The notes under the pieces: generated by a model
What the model was told of the DNA's origin: nothing
Seen by the model: the letters and a program-made list of their open reading frames with translations, nothing else
Databases searched by the model: none
Shown: one piece after another, positions 15,001 to 30,000 of the stretch
How positions within the stretch are numbered: the first letter of the stretch is position 1
How the letters are laid out: each line of letters starts with the position of its first letter
Made by a program: the position numbers and the translations under genes
Assembly: GCA_950022655.1 (NCBI GenBank)
Contig: OX465592.1
Location: forward strand, 2,380,623 to 2,444,622
Direction of reading: 5' to 3'
Length of the DNA stretch: 64,000 bases
From: Alentia gelatinosa
Lineage: Eukaryota > Annelida > Polychaeta > Phyllodocida > Polynoidae

Positions 15001-18000
15001 GGAAACAACCACTGATCAGCAAACGACCACTGTAGCACCCACCACATTGCAGGACACAACTACTGGTGCAGGAACGACAACAGTGGAACAGACAAGTACA
15101 CAAATGGAATCGACCACTTTGCCACTGACTTCAACAGTTGTTGCAAGCACAAGTGGGCCTCAGACAACTACCGATGTGGAAACAAGCACAGTGCCTGCCA
15201 CAACAAGTGAACCACAGACATCCACTGTCCAAGAAACAACCACTTTGGCGGCAATAACTGTGCAAGACACCACAACTGCTGCCCAAACATCAACCATGGC
15301 AGAGACAACAACCCAAGTGGAAACCACCACTTTGGCTCAGACATCGACCATTGTGGCAACCACAAGTGTGCCTGAAACAATGACTGTCATGGAAACAAGC
15401 ACAGTGCCTGCCACAACCACTGAGCAACAGACATCCACTGTAGAGGAAACAACCACTGATCAGCAAACGACCACTGTAGCACCCACCACATTGCAGGACA
15501 CAACTACTGGTGCAGGAACGACAACAGTAGAACAGACAAGTACACAAATGGAATCGACCACTTTGCCACTGACTTCAACAGTTGTTGCAAGCACAAGTGG
15601 GCCTCAGACAACTACCGATGTGGAAACAAGCACAATGACTGCCACAACAAGTGAACCACAGACATCCACTGTCCAAGAAACAACCACTTTGGCTGCAACA
15701 ACTGTGCAAGACACCACAACTGCTGCCCAAACATCAACAATGGAAGAGACAACAACCCAAGTGGAAACCACCACTTTGGCACAGACATCGACCATTGTGG
15801 CAACAACAAGTGTGCCTGAAACAACGACTGTCATGGAAACAAGCACAGTGCCTGCCACAACCACTGAGCAACAGACATCCACTGTAGAGGAAACAACCAC
15901 TGATCAGCAAACGACCACTGTAGCACCCACCACATTGCAGGACACAACTACTGGTGCAGGAACGACAACAGTGGAACAGACAAGTACACAAATGGAATCG
16001 ACCACTTTGCCACTGACTTCAACAGTTGTTGCAAGCACAAGTGGGCCTCAGACAACTACTGATGTGGAAACAAGCAGAGTGCCTGCCACAACAAATGAAC
16101 CACAGACATCCACTGTCCAAGAAACAACCACTTTGGCTGCAACAACTGTGCAAGACACCACAACTGCTGCCCAAACATCAACAATGGAAGAGACAACAAC
16201 CCAAGTGGAAACCACCACTTTGGCACAGACATCGACCATTGTGGCAACAACAAGTGTGCCTGAAACAACGACTGTCATGGAAACCAGCACAGTGCCTGCC
16301 ACAACCACTGAGCAACAGACATCCACTGTAGAGGAAACAACCACTGATCAGCAAACGACCACTGTAGCACCCACCACATTGCAGGACACAACTACTGGTG
16401 CAGGAACGACAACAGTGGAACAGACAAGTACACAAATGGAATCGACCACTTTGCCACTGACTTCAACAGTTGTTGCAAGCACAAGTGGGTCTCAGACAAC
16501 TACCGATGTGGAAACAAGCACAGTGCCTGCCACAACAAGTGAACCACAGACATCCACTGTCCAAGAAACAACCACTTTGGCTGCAACAACTGTGCAAGAC
16601 ACCACAACTGCTGCCCAAACATCAACAATGGCAGAGACAACAACCCAAGTGGAAACCACCACTTTGGCACAGACAACGACCATTGTGGCAACAACAAGTG
16701 TGCCTGAAACAGCGACTGTCATGGAAACAAGCACAGTGCCTGCCACAACCACTGAGCAACAGACATCCACTGTAGAGGAAACAACCACTGATCAGCAAAC
16801 GACCACTGTAGCACCCACCACATTGCAGGACACAACTACTGGTGCAGGAACGACAACAGTGGAACAGACAAGTACACAAATGGAATCGACCACTTTGCCA
16901 CTGACTTCAACAGTTGTTGCAAGCACAAGTGGGCCTCAGACAACTACCGATGTGGAAACAAGCACAGTGCCTGCCACAACAAGTGAACCACAGACATCCA
17001 CTGTCCAAGAAACAACCACTAGGGCTGCAACAACTGTGCAAAACACCACAATTGCTGCCCAAACATCAACCATGGCAGAGACAACAACCCAAGTGGAAAC
17101 CACCACTTTGGCACAGACATCGACCATTGTGGCAACCACAAGTGTGCCTGAAACAACGACTGTCATGGAAATAAGCACGGTGCCTGCCACAACCACTGAG
17201 CAACAGACATCCACTGTAGAGGAAACAACCACTGATCAGCAAACGACCACTGTAGCACCCACCACATTGCAGGACACAACTACTGGTGCAGGAACGACAA
17301 CAGTGGAACAGACAAGTACACAAATGGAATCGACCACTTTGCCACTGACTTCAACAGTTGTTGCAAGCACAAGTGGGCCTCAGACAACTACCGATGTGGA
17401 AACAAGCAGAGTGCCTGCCACAACAAGTGAACCACAGACATCCACTGTCCAAGAAACAACCACTTTGGCTGCAACAACTGTGCAAGACACCACAACTGCT
17501 GCCCAAACATCAACAATGGCAGAGACAACAACCCAAGTGGAAACCACCACTTTGGCACAGACATCGACCATTGTGGCAACCACAAGTGTGCCTGAAACAA
17601 CGACTGTCATGGAAACAAGCACGGTGCCTGCCACAACCACTGAGCAACAGACATCCACTGTAGAGGAAACAACCACTGATCAGCAAACGACCACTGTAGC
17701 ACCCACCACATTGCAGGACACAACTACTGGTGCAGGAACGACAACAGTGGAACAGACAAGTACACAAATGGAATCGACCACTTTGCCACTGACTTCAACA
17801 GTTGTTGCAAGCACAAGTGGGCCTCAGACAACTACCGATGTGGAAACAAGCACAGTGCCTGCCACAACAAGTGAACCACAGACATCCACTGTCCAAGAAA
17901 CAACCACTTTGGCTGCAACAACTGTGCAAGACACCACAACTGCTGCCCAAACATCAACAATGGCAGACACAACAACCCAAGTGGAAACCACCACTTTGGC

Positions 18001-21000
18001 ACAGACATCGACCATTGTGGCAACCACAAGTGTGCCTGAAACAACGACTGTCATGGAAACAAGCACGGTGCCTGCCACAACCACTGAGCAACAGACATCC
18101 ACTGTAGAGGAAACAACCACTGATCAGCAAACGACCACTGTAGCACCCACCACATTGCAGGACACAACTACTGGTGCAGGAACGACAACAGTGGAACAGA
18201 CAAGTACACAAATGGAATCGACCACTTTGCCACTGACTTCAACAGTTGTTGCAAGCACAAGTGGGCCTCAGACAACTACCGATGTGGAAACAAGCACAGT
18301 GCCTGCCACAACAAGTGAACCACAGACATCCACTGTCCAAGAAACAACCACTTTGGCTGTCACAACTGTGCAAGACACCTCAACTGCTGCCCAAACATCA
18401 ACAGTGGCAGAGACAACAACCCAAGTGGAAACCATCACTTTGGCACAGACATCGACCATTGTGGCAACCACAAGTGTGCCTGAAACAACGACTGTCATGG
18501 AAACCAGCACAGTGCCTGCCACAACCACTGAGCAACAGACATCCACTGTAGAGGAAACAACCACTGATCAGCAAACGACCACTGTAGCACCCACCACATT
18601 GCAGGACACAACTACTGGTGCAGGAACGACAACAGTGGAACAGACAAGTACACAAATGGAATCGACCACTTTGCCACTGACTTCAACAGTTGTTGCAAGC
18701 ACAAGTGGGCCTCAGACAACTACCGATGTGGAAACAAGCACAGTGCCTGCCACAACAAGTGAACCACAGACCTCCACTGTCCAAGAAACAACCACTTTGG
18801 CTGCAACAACTGTGCAAGACACCACAACTGCTGCCCAAACATCAACAATGGCAGAGACAACAACCCAAGTGGAAACCACCACTTTGGCACAGATATCGAC
18901 CATTGTGGCAACCACAAGTGTGCCTGAAACAACGACTTTTATGGAAACAAGCACAGTGCCTGCCACAACCACTAAGCAACAGACATCCACTGTAGAGGAA
19001 ACAACCACTGATCAGCAAACGACCACTGTAGCACCCACCACATTGCAGGACACAACTACTGGTGCAGGAACGACAACAGTGGAACAGACAAGTACACAAA
19101 TGGAATCGACCACTTTGCCACTGACTTCAACAGTTGTTGCAAGCACAAGTGGGCCTCAGACAACTACCGATGTGGAAACAAGCACAGTGCCTGCCACAAC
19201 AAGTGAACCACAGACATCCACTGTCCAAGAAACAACCACTTTGGCTGCAACAACTGTGCAAGACACCACAACTGCTGCCCAAACATCAACAATGGCAGAT
19301 ACAACAACCCAAGTGGAAACCACCACTTTGGCACAGATATCGACCATTGTGGCAACCACAAGTGTGCCTGAAACAACGACTGTTATGGAAACAAGCACAG
19401 TGCCTGTCACAACCACTAAGCAACAGACATCCACTGTAGAGGAAACAACCACTGATCAGCAAACGACCACTGTAGCACCCACCACATTGCAGGACACAAC
19501 TACTGGTGCAGGAACGACAACAGTGGAACAGACAAGTACACAAATGGAATCGACCACTTTGCCACTGACTTCAACAGTTGTTGCAAGCACAAGTGGGCCT
19601 CAGACAACTACCGATGTGGAAACAAGCACAGTGCCTGCCACAACAAGTGAACCACAGACATCCACTGTCCAAGAAACAACCACTTTGGCGGCAATAACTG
19701 TGCAAGACACCACAACTGCTGCCCAAACATCAACCATGGCAGAGACAACAACCCAAGTGGAAACCACCACTTTGGCACAGACATCGACCATTGTGGCAAC
19801 CACAAGTGTGCCTGAAACAACGACTGTCATGGAAACAAGCACAGTGCCTGCCACAACCACTGAGCAACAGACATCCACTGTAGAGGAAACAACCACTGAT
19901 CAGCAAACGACCACTGTAGCACCCACCACATTGCAGGACACAACTACTGGTGCAGGAACGACAACAGTAGAACAGACAAGTACACAAATGGAATCGACCA
20001 CTTTGCCACTGACTTCAACAGTTGTTGCAAGCACAAGTGGGCCTCAGACAACTACCGATGTGGAAACAAGCACAGTGCCTGCCACAACAAGTGAACCACA
20101 GACATCCACTGTCCAAGAAACAACCACTTTGGCTGCAACAACTGTGCAAGACACCACAACTGCTGCCCAAACATCAACAATGGCAGAGACAACAACCCAA
20201 GTGGAAACCACCACTTTGGCACAGACATCGACCATTGTGGCAACCACAAGTGTGCCTGAAACAATGACTGTCATGGAAACAAGCACGGTGCCTGCCACAA
20301 CCACTGAGCAACAGACATCCACTGTAGAGGAAACAACCACTGATCAGCAAACGACCACTGTAGCACCCACCACATTGCAGGACACAACTACTGGTGCAGG
20401 AACGACAACAGTGGAACAGACAAGTACACAAATGGAATCGACCACTTTGCCACTGACTTCAACAGTTGTTGCAAGCACAAGTGGGCCTCAGACAACTACC
20501 GATGTGGAAACAAGCACAGTGCCTGCCACAACAAGTGAACCACAGACATCCACTGTCCAAGAAACAACCACTTTGGCTGCAACAACTGTGCAAGACACCA
20601 CAACTGCTGCCCAAACATCAACAATGGCAGAGACAACAACCCAAGTGGAAACCATCACTTTGGCACAGACATCGACCATTGTGGCAACCACAAGTGTGCC
20701 TGAAACAACGACTGTCATGGAAACCAGCACAGTGCCTGCCACAACCACTGAGCAACAGACATCCACTGTAGAGGAAACAACCACTGATCAGCAAACGACC
20801 ACTGTAGCACCCACCACATTGCAGGACACAACTACTGGTGCAGGAACGACAACAGTGGAACAGACAAGTACACAAATGGAATCGACCACTTTGCCACTGA
20901 CTTCAACAGTTGTTGCAAGCACAAGTGGGCCTCAGACAACTACCGATGTGGAAACAAGCACAGTGCCTGCCACAACAAGTGAACCACAGACCTCCACTGT

Positions 21001-24000
21001 CCAAGAAACAACCACTTTGGCTGCAACAACTGTGCAAGACACCACAACTGCTGCCCAAACATCAACAATGGCAGAGACAACAACCCAAGTGGAAACCACC
21101 ACTTTGGCACAGATATCGACCATTGTGGCAACCACAAGTGTGCCTGAAACAACGACTGTTATGGAAACAAGCACAGTGCCTGCCACAACCACTAAGCAAC
21201 AGACATCCACTGTAGAGGAAACAACCACTGATCAGCAAACGACCACTGTAGCACCCACCACATTGCAGGACACAACTACTGGTGCAGGAACGGCAACAGT
21301 GGAACAGACAAGTACACAAATGGAATCGACCACTTTGCCACTGACTTCAACAGTTGTTGCAAGCACAAGTGGGCCTCAGACAACTACCGATGTGGAAACA
21401 AGCACAGTGCCTGCCACAACAAGTGAACCACAGACATCCACTGTCCAAGAAACAACCACTTTGGCTGCAACAACTGTGCAAGACACCACAACTGCTGCCC
21501 AAACATCAACAATGGCAGAGACAACAACCCAAGTGGAAACCACCACTTTGGCACAGATATCGACCATTGTGGCAACCACAAGTGTGCCTGAAACAACGAC
21601 TGTTATGGAAACAAGCACAGTGCCTGTCACAACCACTAAGCAACAGACATCCGCTGTAGAGGAAACAACCACTGATCAGCAAACGACCACTGTAGCACCC
21701 ACCACATTGCAGGACACAACTACTGGTGCAGGAACGACAACAGTGGAACAGACAAGTACACAAATGGAATCGACCACTTTGCCACTGACTTCAACAGTTG
21801 TTGCAAGCACAAGTGGGCCTCAGACAACTACCGATGTGGAAACAAGCACAGTGCCTGCCACAACAAGTGAACCACAGACATCCACTGTCCAAGAAACAAC
21901 CACTTTGGCTGCAACAACTGTGCAAGACACCACAACTGCTGCCCAAACATCAACCATGGCAGAGACAACAACCCAAGTGGAAACCACCACTTTGGCACAG
22001 ACATCGACCATTGTGGCAACAACAAGTGTGCCTGAAACAACGACTGTCATGGAAACAAGCACAGTGCCTGCCACAACCACTAAGCAACAGACATCCACTG
22101 TAGAGGAAACAACCACTGATCAGCAAACGACCACTGTAGCACCCACCACATTGCAGGACACAACTACTGGTGCAGGAACGACAACAGTGGAACAGACAAG
22201 TACACAAATGGAATCGACCACTTTGCCACTGACTTCAACAGTTGTTGCAAGCACAAGTGGGCCTCAGACAACTACTGATGTAGAAACAATCACAGTGCCT
22301 GCCACAACAAGTGAACCACAGACATCCACTGTCCAAGAAACAACCACTTTGGCTGCAACAACTGTGCAAGACACCACAACTGCTGCCCAAACATCAACAA
22401 TGGCAGAGACAACAACCCAAGTGGAAACCACCACTTTGGCACAGACATCGACCATTGTGGCAACCACAAGTGTGCCTGAAACAACGACTGTCATGGAAAC
22501 AAGCACGGTGCCTGCCACAACCACTGAGCAACAGACATCCACTGTAGAGGAAACAACCACTGATCAGCAAACGACCACTGTAGCACCCACCACATTGCAG
22601 GACACAACTACTGGTGCAGGAACGACAACAGTGGAACAGACAAGTACACAAATGGAATCGACCACTTTGCCACTGACTTCAACAGTTGTTGCAAGCACAA
22701 GTGGGCCTCAGACAACTACCGATGTGGATACAAGCACAGTGCCTGCCACAACAAGTGAACCACAGACATCCACTGTCCAAGAAACAACCACTTTGGCTGC
22801 AACAACTGTGCAAGACACCACAACTGCTGCCCAAACATCAACAATGGCAGAGACAACAACCCAATTGGAAACCACCACTTTGGCACAGACATCGACCATT
22901 GTGGCAACAACAAGTGTGCCTGAAACAACGACTGTTATGGAAACAAGCACAGTGCCTGCCACAACCACTAAGCAACAGACATCCACTGTAGAGGAAACAA
23001 CCACTGATCAGCAAACGACCACTGTAGCACCCACCACATTGCAGGACACAACTACTGGTGCAGGAACGACAACAGTGGAACAGACAAGTACACAAATGGA
23101 ATCGACCACTTTGCCACTGACTTCAACAGTTGTTGCAAGCACAAGTGGGCCTCAGACAACTACCGATGTGGAAACCAGCACAGTGCCTGCCACAACAAGT
23201 GAACCACAGACATCCACTGTCCAAGAAACAACCACTTTGGCGGCAATAACTGTGCAAGACACCACAACTGCTGCCCAAACATCAACAATGGCAGAGACAA
23301 CAACCCAAGTGGAAACCACCCGTTTGGCACAGACATCGACCATTGTGGCAACCACAAGTGTGCCTGAAACAACGACTGTCATGGAAACCAGCACAGTGCC
23401 TGCCACAACCACTGAGCAACAGACATCCACTGTAGAGGAAACAACCACTGATCAGCAAACGACCACTGTAGCACCCACCACATTGCAGGACACAACTACT
23501 GGTGCAGGAACGACAACAGTGGAACAGACAAGTACACAAATGGAATCGACCACTTTGCCACTGACTTCAACAGTTGTTGCAAGCACAATTGGGCCTCAGA
23601 CAACTACCGATGTGGAAACAAGCACAGTGCCTGCCACAACAAGTGAACCACAGACATCCACTGTCCAAGAAACAACCACTTTGGCTGCAACAACTGTGCA
23701 AGACACCACAACTGCTGCCCAAACATCAACCATGGCAGAGACAACAACCCAAGTGGAAACCACCACTTTGGCACAGACATCGACCATTGTGGCAAAAACA
23801 AGTGTGCCTGAAACAACGACTGTCATGGAAACAAGCACAGTGCCTGCCACAACCACTAAGCAACAGACATCCACTGTAGAGGAAACAACCACTGATCAGC
23901 AAACGACCACTGTAGCACCCACCACATTGCAGGACACAACTACTGGTGCAGGAACGACAACAGTGGAACAGACAAGTACACAAATGGAATCGACCACTTT

Positions 24001-27000
24001 GCCACTGACTTCAACAGTTGTTGCAAGCACAAGTGGGCCTCAGACAACTACTGATGTAGAAACAATCACAGTGCCTGCCACAACAAGTGAACCACAGACA
24101 TCCACTGTCCAAGAAACAACCACTTTGGCTGCAACAACTGTGCAAGACACCACAACTGCTGCCCAAACATCAACAATGGCAGAGACAACAACCCAAGTGG
24201 AAACCACCACTTTGGCACAGACATCGACCATTGTGGCAACCACAAGTGTGCCTGAAACAACGACTGTCATGGAAACAAGCACAGTGCCTGCCACAACCAC
24301 TGAGCAACAGACATCCACTGTAGAGGAAACAACCACTGATCAGCAAACGACCACTGTAGCACCCACCACATTGCAGGACACAACTACTGGTGCAGGAACG
24401 ACAACAGTGGAACAGACAAGTACACAAATGGAATCGACCACTTTGCCACTGACTTCAACAGTTGTTGCAAGCACAATTGGGCCTCAGACAACTACCGATG
24501 TGGAAACAAGCACAGTGCCTGCCACAACAAGTGAACCACAGACATCCACTGTCCAAGAAACAACCACTTTGGCTGCAACAACTGTGCAAGACACCACAAC
24601 TGCTGCCCAAACATCAACCATGGCAGAGACAACAACCCAAGTGGAAACCACCACTTTGGCACAGACATCGACCATTGTGGCAAAAACAAGTGTGCCTGAA
24701 ACAACGACTGTCATGGAAACAAGCACAGTGCCTGCCACAACCACTAAGCAACAGACATCCACTGTAGAGGAAACAACCACTGATCAGCAAACGACCACTG
24801 TAGCACCCACCACATTGCAGGACACAACTACTGGTGCAGGAACGACAACAGTGGAACAGACAAGTACACAAATGGAATCGACCACTTTGCCACTGACTTC
24901 AACAGTTGTTGCAAGCACAAGTGGGCCTCAGACAACTACTGATGTAGAAACAATCACAGTGCCTGCCACAACAAGTGAACCACAGACATCCACTGTCCAA
25001 GAAACAACCACTTTGGCTGCAACAACTGTGCAAGACACCACAACTGCTGCCCAAACATCAACAATGGCAGAGACAACAACCCAAGTGGAAACCACCACTT
25101 TGGCACAGACATCGACCATTGTGGCAACCACAAGTGTGCCTGAAACAACGACTGTCATGGAAACAAGCACAGTGCCTGCCACAACCACTGAGCAACAGAC
25201 ATCCACTGTAGAGGAAACAACCACTGATCAGCAAACGACCACTGTAGCACCCACCACATTGCAGGACACAACTACTGGTGCAGGAACGACAACAGTGGAA
25301 CAGACAAGTACACAAATGGAATCGACCACTTTGCCACTGACTTCAACAGTTGTTGCAAGCACAAGTGGGCCTCAGACAACTACCGATGTGGAAACAAGCA
25401 CAATGACTGCCACAACAAGCGGACCACAGACATCCACTGTCAAAGAAACAGCCACTTTGTCTGCAACAACTGTGCAAGACACCACAACTGCTGCCCAAAC
25501 ATCAACAATGGCAGAGACAACAACCCAAGTGGAAACCACCACTTTGGCACAGACATCGACCATTGTGGCAACCACAAGTGTGCCTGAAACAACGACTGTC
25601 ATGGAAACAAGCACAGTGCCTGCCACAACCACTGAGCAACAGACATCCACTGTAGAGGAAACAACCACTGATCAGCAAACGACCACTGTAGCACCCACCA
25701 CATTGCAGGACACAACTACTGGTGCAGGAACGACAACAGTGGAACAGACAAGTACACAAATGGAATCGACCACTTTGCCACTGACTTCAACAGTTGTTGC
25801 AAGCACAAGTGGGCCTCAGACAACTACCGATGTGGAAACCAGCACAGTGCCTGCCACAACAAGTGAACCACAGACATCCACTGTCCAAGAAACAGCCACT
25901 TTGTCTGCAACAACTGTGCAAGACACCACAACTGCTGCCCAAACATCAACAATGGCAGAGACAACAACCCAAGTGGAAACCACCACTTTGGCACAGACAT
26001 CGACCATTGTGGCAACCACAAGTGTGCCTGAAACAACGACTGTCATGGAAACAAGCACAGTGCCTGCCACAACCACTGAGCAACAGACATCCACTGTAGA
26101 GGAAACAACCACTGATCAGCAAACGACCACTGTAGCACCCACCACATTGCAGGACACAACTACTGGTGCAGGAACGACAACAGTGGAACAGACAAGTACA
26201 CAAATGGAATCGACCACTTTGCCACTGACTTCAACAGTTGTTGCAAGCACAAGTGGGCCTCAGACAACTACCGATGTGGAAACAAGCACAATGACTGCCA
26301 CAACAAGTGAACCACAGACATCCACTGTCCAAGAAACAACCACTAGGGCTGCAACAACTGTGCAAGACACCACAACTGCTGCCCAAACATCAACAATGGA
26401 AGAGACAACAACCCAAGTGGAAACCACCACTTTGGCACAGACATCGACCATTGTGGCAACAACAAGTGTGCCTGAAACAACGACTGTCATGGAAACAAGC
26501 ACAGTGCCTGCCACAACCACTGAGCAACAGACATCCACTGTAGAGGAAACAACCACTGATCAGCAAACGACCACTGTAGCACCCACCACATTGCAGGACA
26601 CAACTACTGGTGCAGGAACGACAACAGTGGAACAGACAAGTACACAAATGGAATCGACCACTTTGCCACTGACTTCAACAGTTGTTGCAAGCACAAGTGG
26701 GCCTCAGACAACTACCGATGTGGAAACAAGCACAATGACTGCCACAACAAGTGAACCACAGACATCCACTGTCCAAGAAACAACCACTTTGGCTGCAACA
26801 ACTGTGCAAGACACCACAACTGCTGCCCAAACATCAACAATGGAAGAGACAACAACCCAAGTGGAAACCACCACTTTGGCACAGACATCGACCATTGTGG
26901 CAACAACAAGTGTGCCTGAAACAACGACTGTCATGGAAACAAGCACAGTGCCTGCCACAACCACTGAGCAACAGACATCCACTGTAGAGGAAACAACCAC

Positions 27001-30000
27001 TGATCAGCAAACGACCACTGTAGCACCCACCACATTGCAGGACACAACTACTGGTGCAGGAACGACAACAGTGGAACAGACAAGTACACAAATGGAATCG
27101 ACCACTTTGCCACTGACTTCAACAGTTGTTGCAAGCACAAGTGGGCCTCAGACAACTACCGATGTGGAAACAAGCACAATGACTGCCACAACAAGTGAAC
27201 CACAGACATCCACTGTCCAAGAAACAACCACTTTGGCTGCAACAACTGTGCAAGACACCACAACTGCTGCCCAAACATCAACAATGGAAGAGACAACAAC
27301 CCAAGTGGAAACCACCACTTTGGCACAGACATCGACCATTGTGGCAACAACAAGTGTGCCTGAAACAATGACTGTCATGGAAACAAGCACAGTGCCTGCC
27401 ACAACCACTGAGCAACAGACATCCACTGTAGAGGAAACAACCACTGATCAGCAAACGACCACTGTAGCACCCACCACATTGCAGGACACAACTACTGGTG
27501 CAGGAACGACAACAGTGGAACAGACAAGTACACAAATGGAATCGACCACTTTGCCACTGACTTCAACAGTTGTTGCAAGCACAAGTGGGCCTCAGACAAC
27601 TACTGATGTGGAAACAAGCAGAGTGCCTGCCACAACAAGTGAAGCACAGACATCCACTGTCCAAGAAACAACCACTTTGGCTGCAACAACTGTGCAAGAC
27701 ACCACAACTGCTGCCCAAACATCAACAATGGCAGAGACAACAACCCAAGTGGAAACCACCCGTTTGGCACAGACATCGACCATTGTGGCAACCACAAGTG
27801 TGCCTGAAACAACGACTGTCATGGAAACCAGCACAGTGCCTGCCACAACCACTGAGCAACAGACATCCACTGTAGAGGAAACAACCACTGATCAGCAAAC
27901 GACCACTGTAGCACCCACCACATTGCAGGACACAACTACTGGTGCAGGAACGACAACAGTGGAACAGACAAGTACACAAATGGAATCGACCACTTTGCCA
28001 CTGACTTCAACAGTTGTTGCAAGCACAAGTGGGCCTCAGACAACTACCGATGTGGAAACAAGCACAGTGCCTGCCACAACAAGTGAACCACAGACATCCA
28101 CTGTCCAAGAAACAACCACTTTGGCTGCAACAACTGTGCAAGACACCACAACTGCTGCCCAAACATCAACAATGGCAGAGACAACAACCCAAGTGGAAAC
28201 CACCACTTTGGCACAGACATCGACCATTGTGGCAACCACAAGTGTGCCTGAAACAACGACTGTCATGGAAACAAGCACAGTGCCTGCCACAACCACTGAG
28301 CAACAGACATCCACTGTAGAGGAAACAACCACTGATCAGCAAACGACCACTGTAGCACCCACCACATTGCAGGACACAACTACTGGTGCAGGAACGACAA
28401 CAGTGGAACAGACAAGTACACAAATGGAATCGACCACTTTGCCACTGACTTCAACAGTTGTTGCAAGCACAGGTGGGCCTCAGACAACTACCGATGTGGA
28501 AACAAGCACAGTGCCTGCCACAACAAGTGAACCACAGACATCCACTGTCCAAGAAACAACCACTTTGGCTGCAACAACTGTGCAAGACACCACAACTGCT
28601 GCCCAAACATCAACAATGGCAGAGACAACAACCCAAGTGGAAACCACCACTTTGGCACAGATATCGACCATTGTGGCAACCACAAGTGTGCCTGAAACAA
28701 CGACTGTTATGGAAACAAGCACAGTGCCTGCCACAACCACTAAGCAACAGACATCCACTGTAGAGGAAACAACCACTGATCAGCAAACGACCACTGTAGC
28801 ACCCACCACATTGCAGGACACAACTACTGGTGCAGGAACGACAACAGTGGAACAGACAAGTACACAAATGGAATCGACCACTTTGCCACTGACTTCAACA
28901 GTTGTTGCAAGCACAAGTGGGCCTCAGACAACTACCGATGTGGAAACAAGCACAGTGCCTGCCACAACAAGTGAACCACAGACATCCACTGTCCAAGAAA
29001 CAACCACTTTGGCTGCAACAACTGTGCAAGACACCACAACTGCTGCCCAAACATCAACAATGGCAGAGACAACAACCCAAGTGGAAACCACCACTTTGGC
29101 ACAGATATCGACCATTGTGGCAACCACAAGTGTGCCTGAAACAACGACTGTTATGGAAACAAGCACAGTGCCTGTCACAACCACTAAGCAACAGACATCC
29201 GCTGTAGAGGAAACAACCACTGATCAGCAAACGACCACTGTAGCACCCACCACATTGCAGGACACAACTACTGGTGCAGGAACGACAACAGTGGAACAGA
29301 CAAGTACACAAATGGAATCGACCACTTTGCCACTGACTTCAACAGTTGTTGCAAGCACAAGTGGGCCTCAGACAACTACCGATGTGGAAACAAGCACAAT
29401 GACTGCCACAACAAGCGGACCACAGACATCCACTGTCAAAGAAACAGCCACTTTGTCTGCAACAACTGTGCAAGACACCACAACTGCTGCCCAAACATCA
29501 ACAATGGAAGAGACAACAACCCAAGTGGAAACCACCACTTTGGCACAGACATCGACCATTGTGGCAACAACAAGTGTGCCTGAAACAACGACTGTCATGG
29601 AAACAAGCACAGTGCCTGCCACAACCACTGAGCAACAGACATCCACTGTAGAGGAAACAACCACTGATCAGCAAACGACCACTGTAGCACCCACCACATT
29701 GCAGGACACAACTACTGGTGCAGGAACGACAACAGTGGAACAGACAAGTACACAAATGGAATCGACCACTTTGCCACTGACTTCAACAGTTGTTGCAAGC
29801 ACAAGTGGGCCTCAGACAACTACCGATGTGGAAACAAGCACAATGACTGCCACAACAAGTGAACCACAGACATCCACTGTCCAAGAAACAACCACTTTGG
29901 CTGCAACAACTGTGCAAGACACCACAACTGCTGCCCAAACATCAACAATGGAAGAGACAACAACCCAAGTGGAAACCACCACTTTGGCACAGACATCGAC

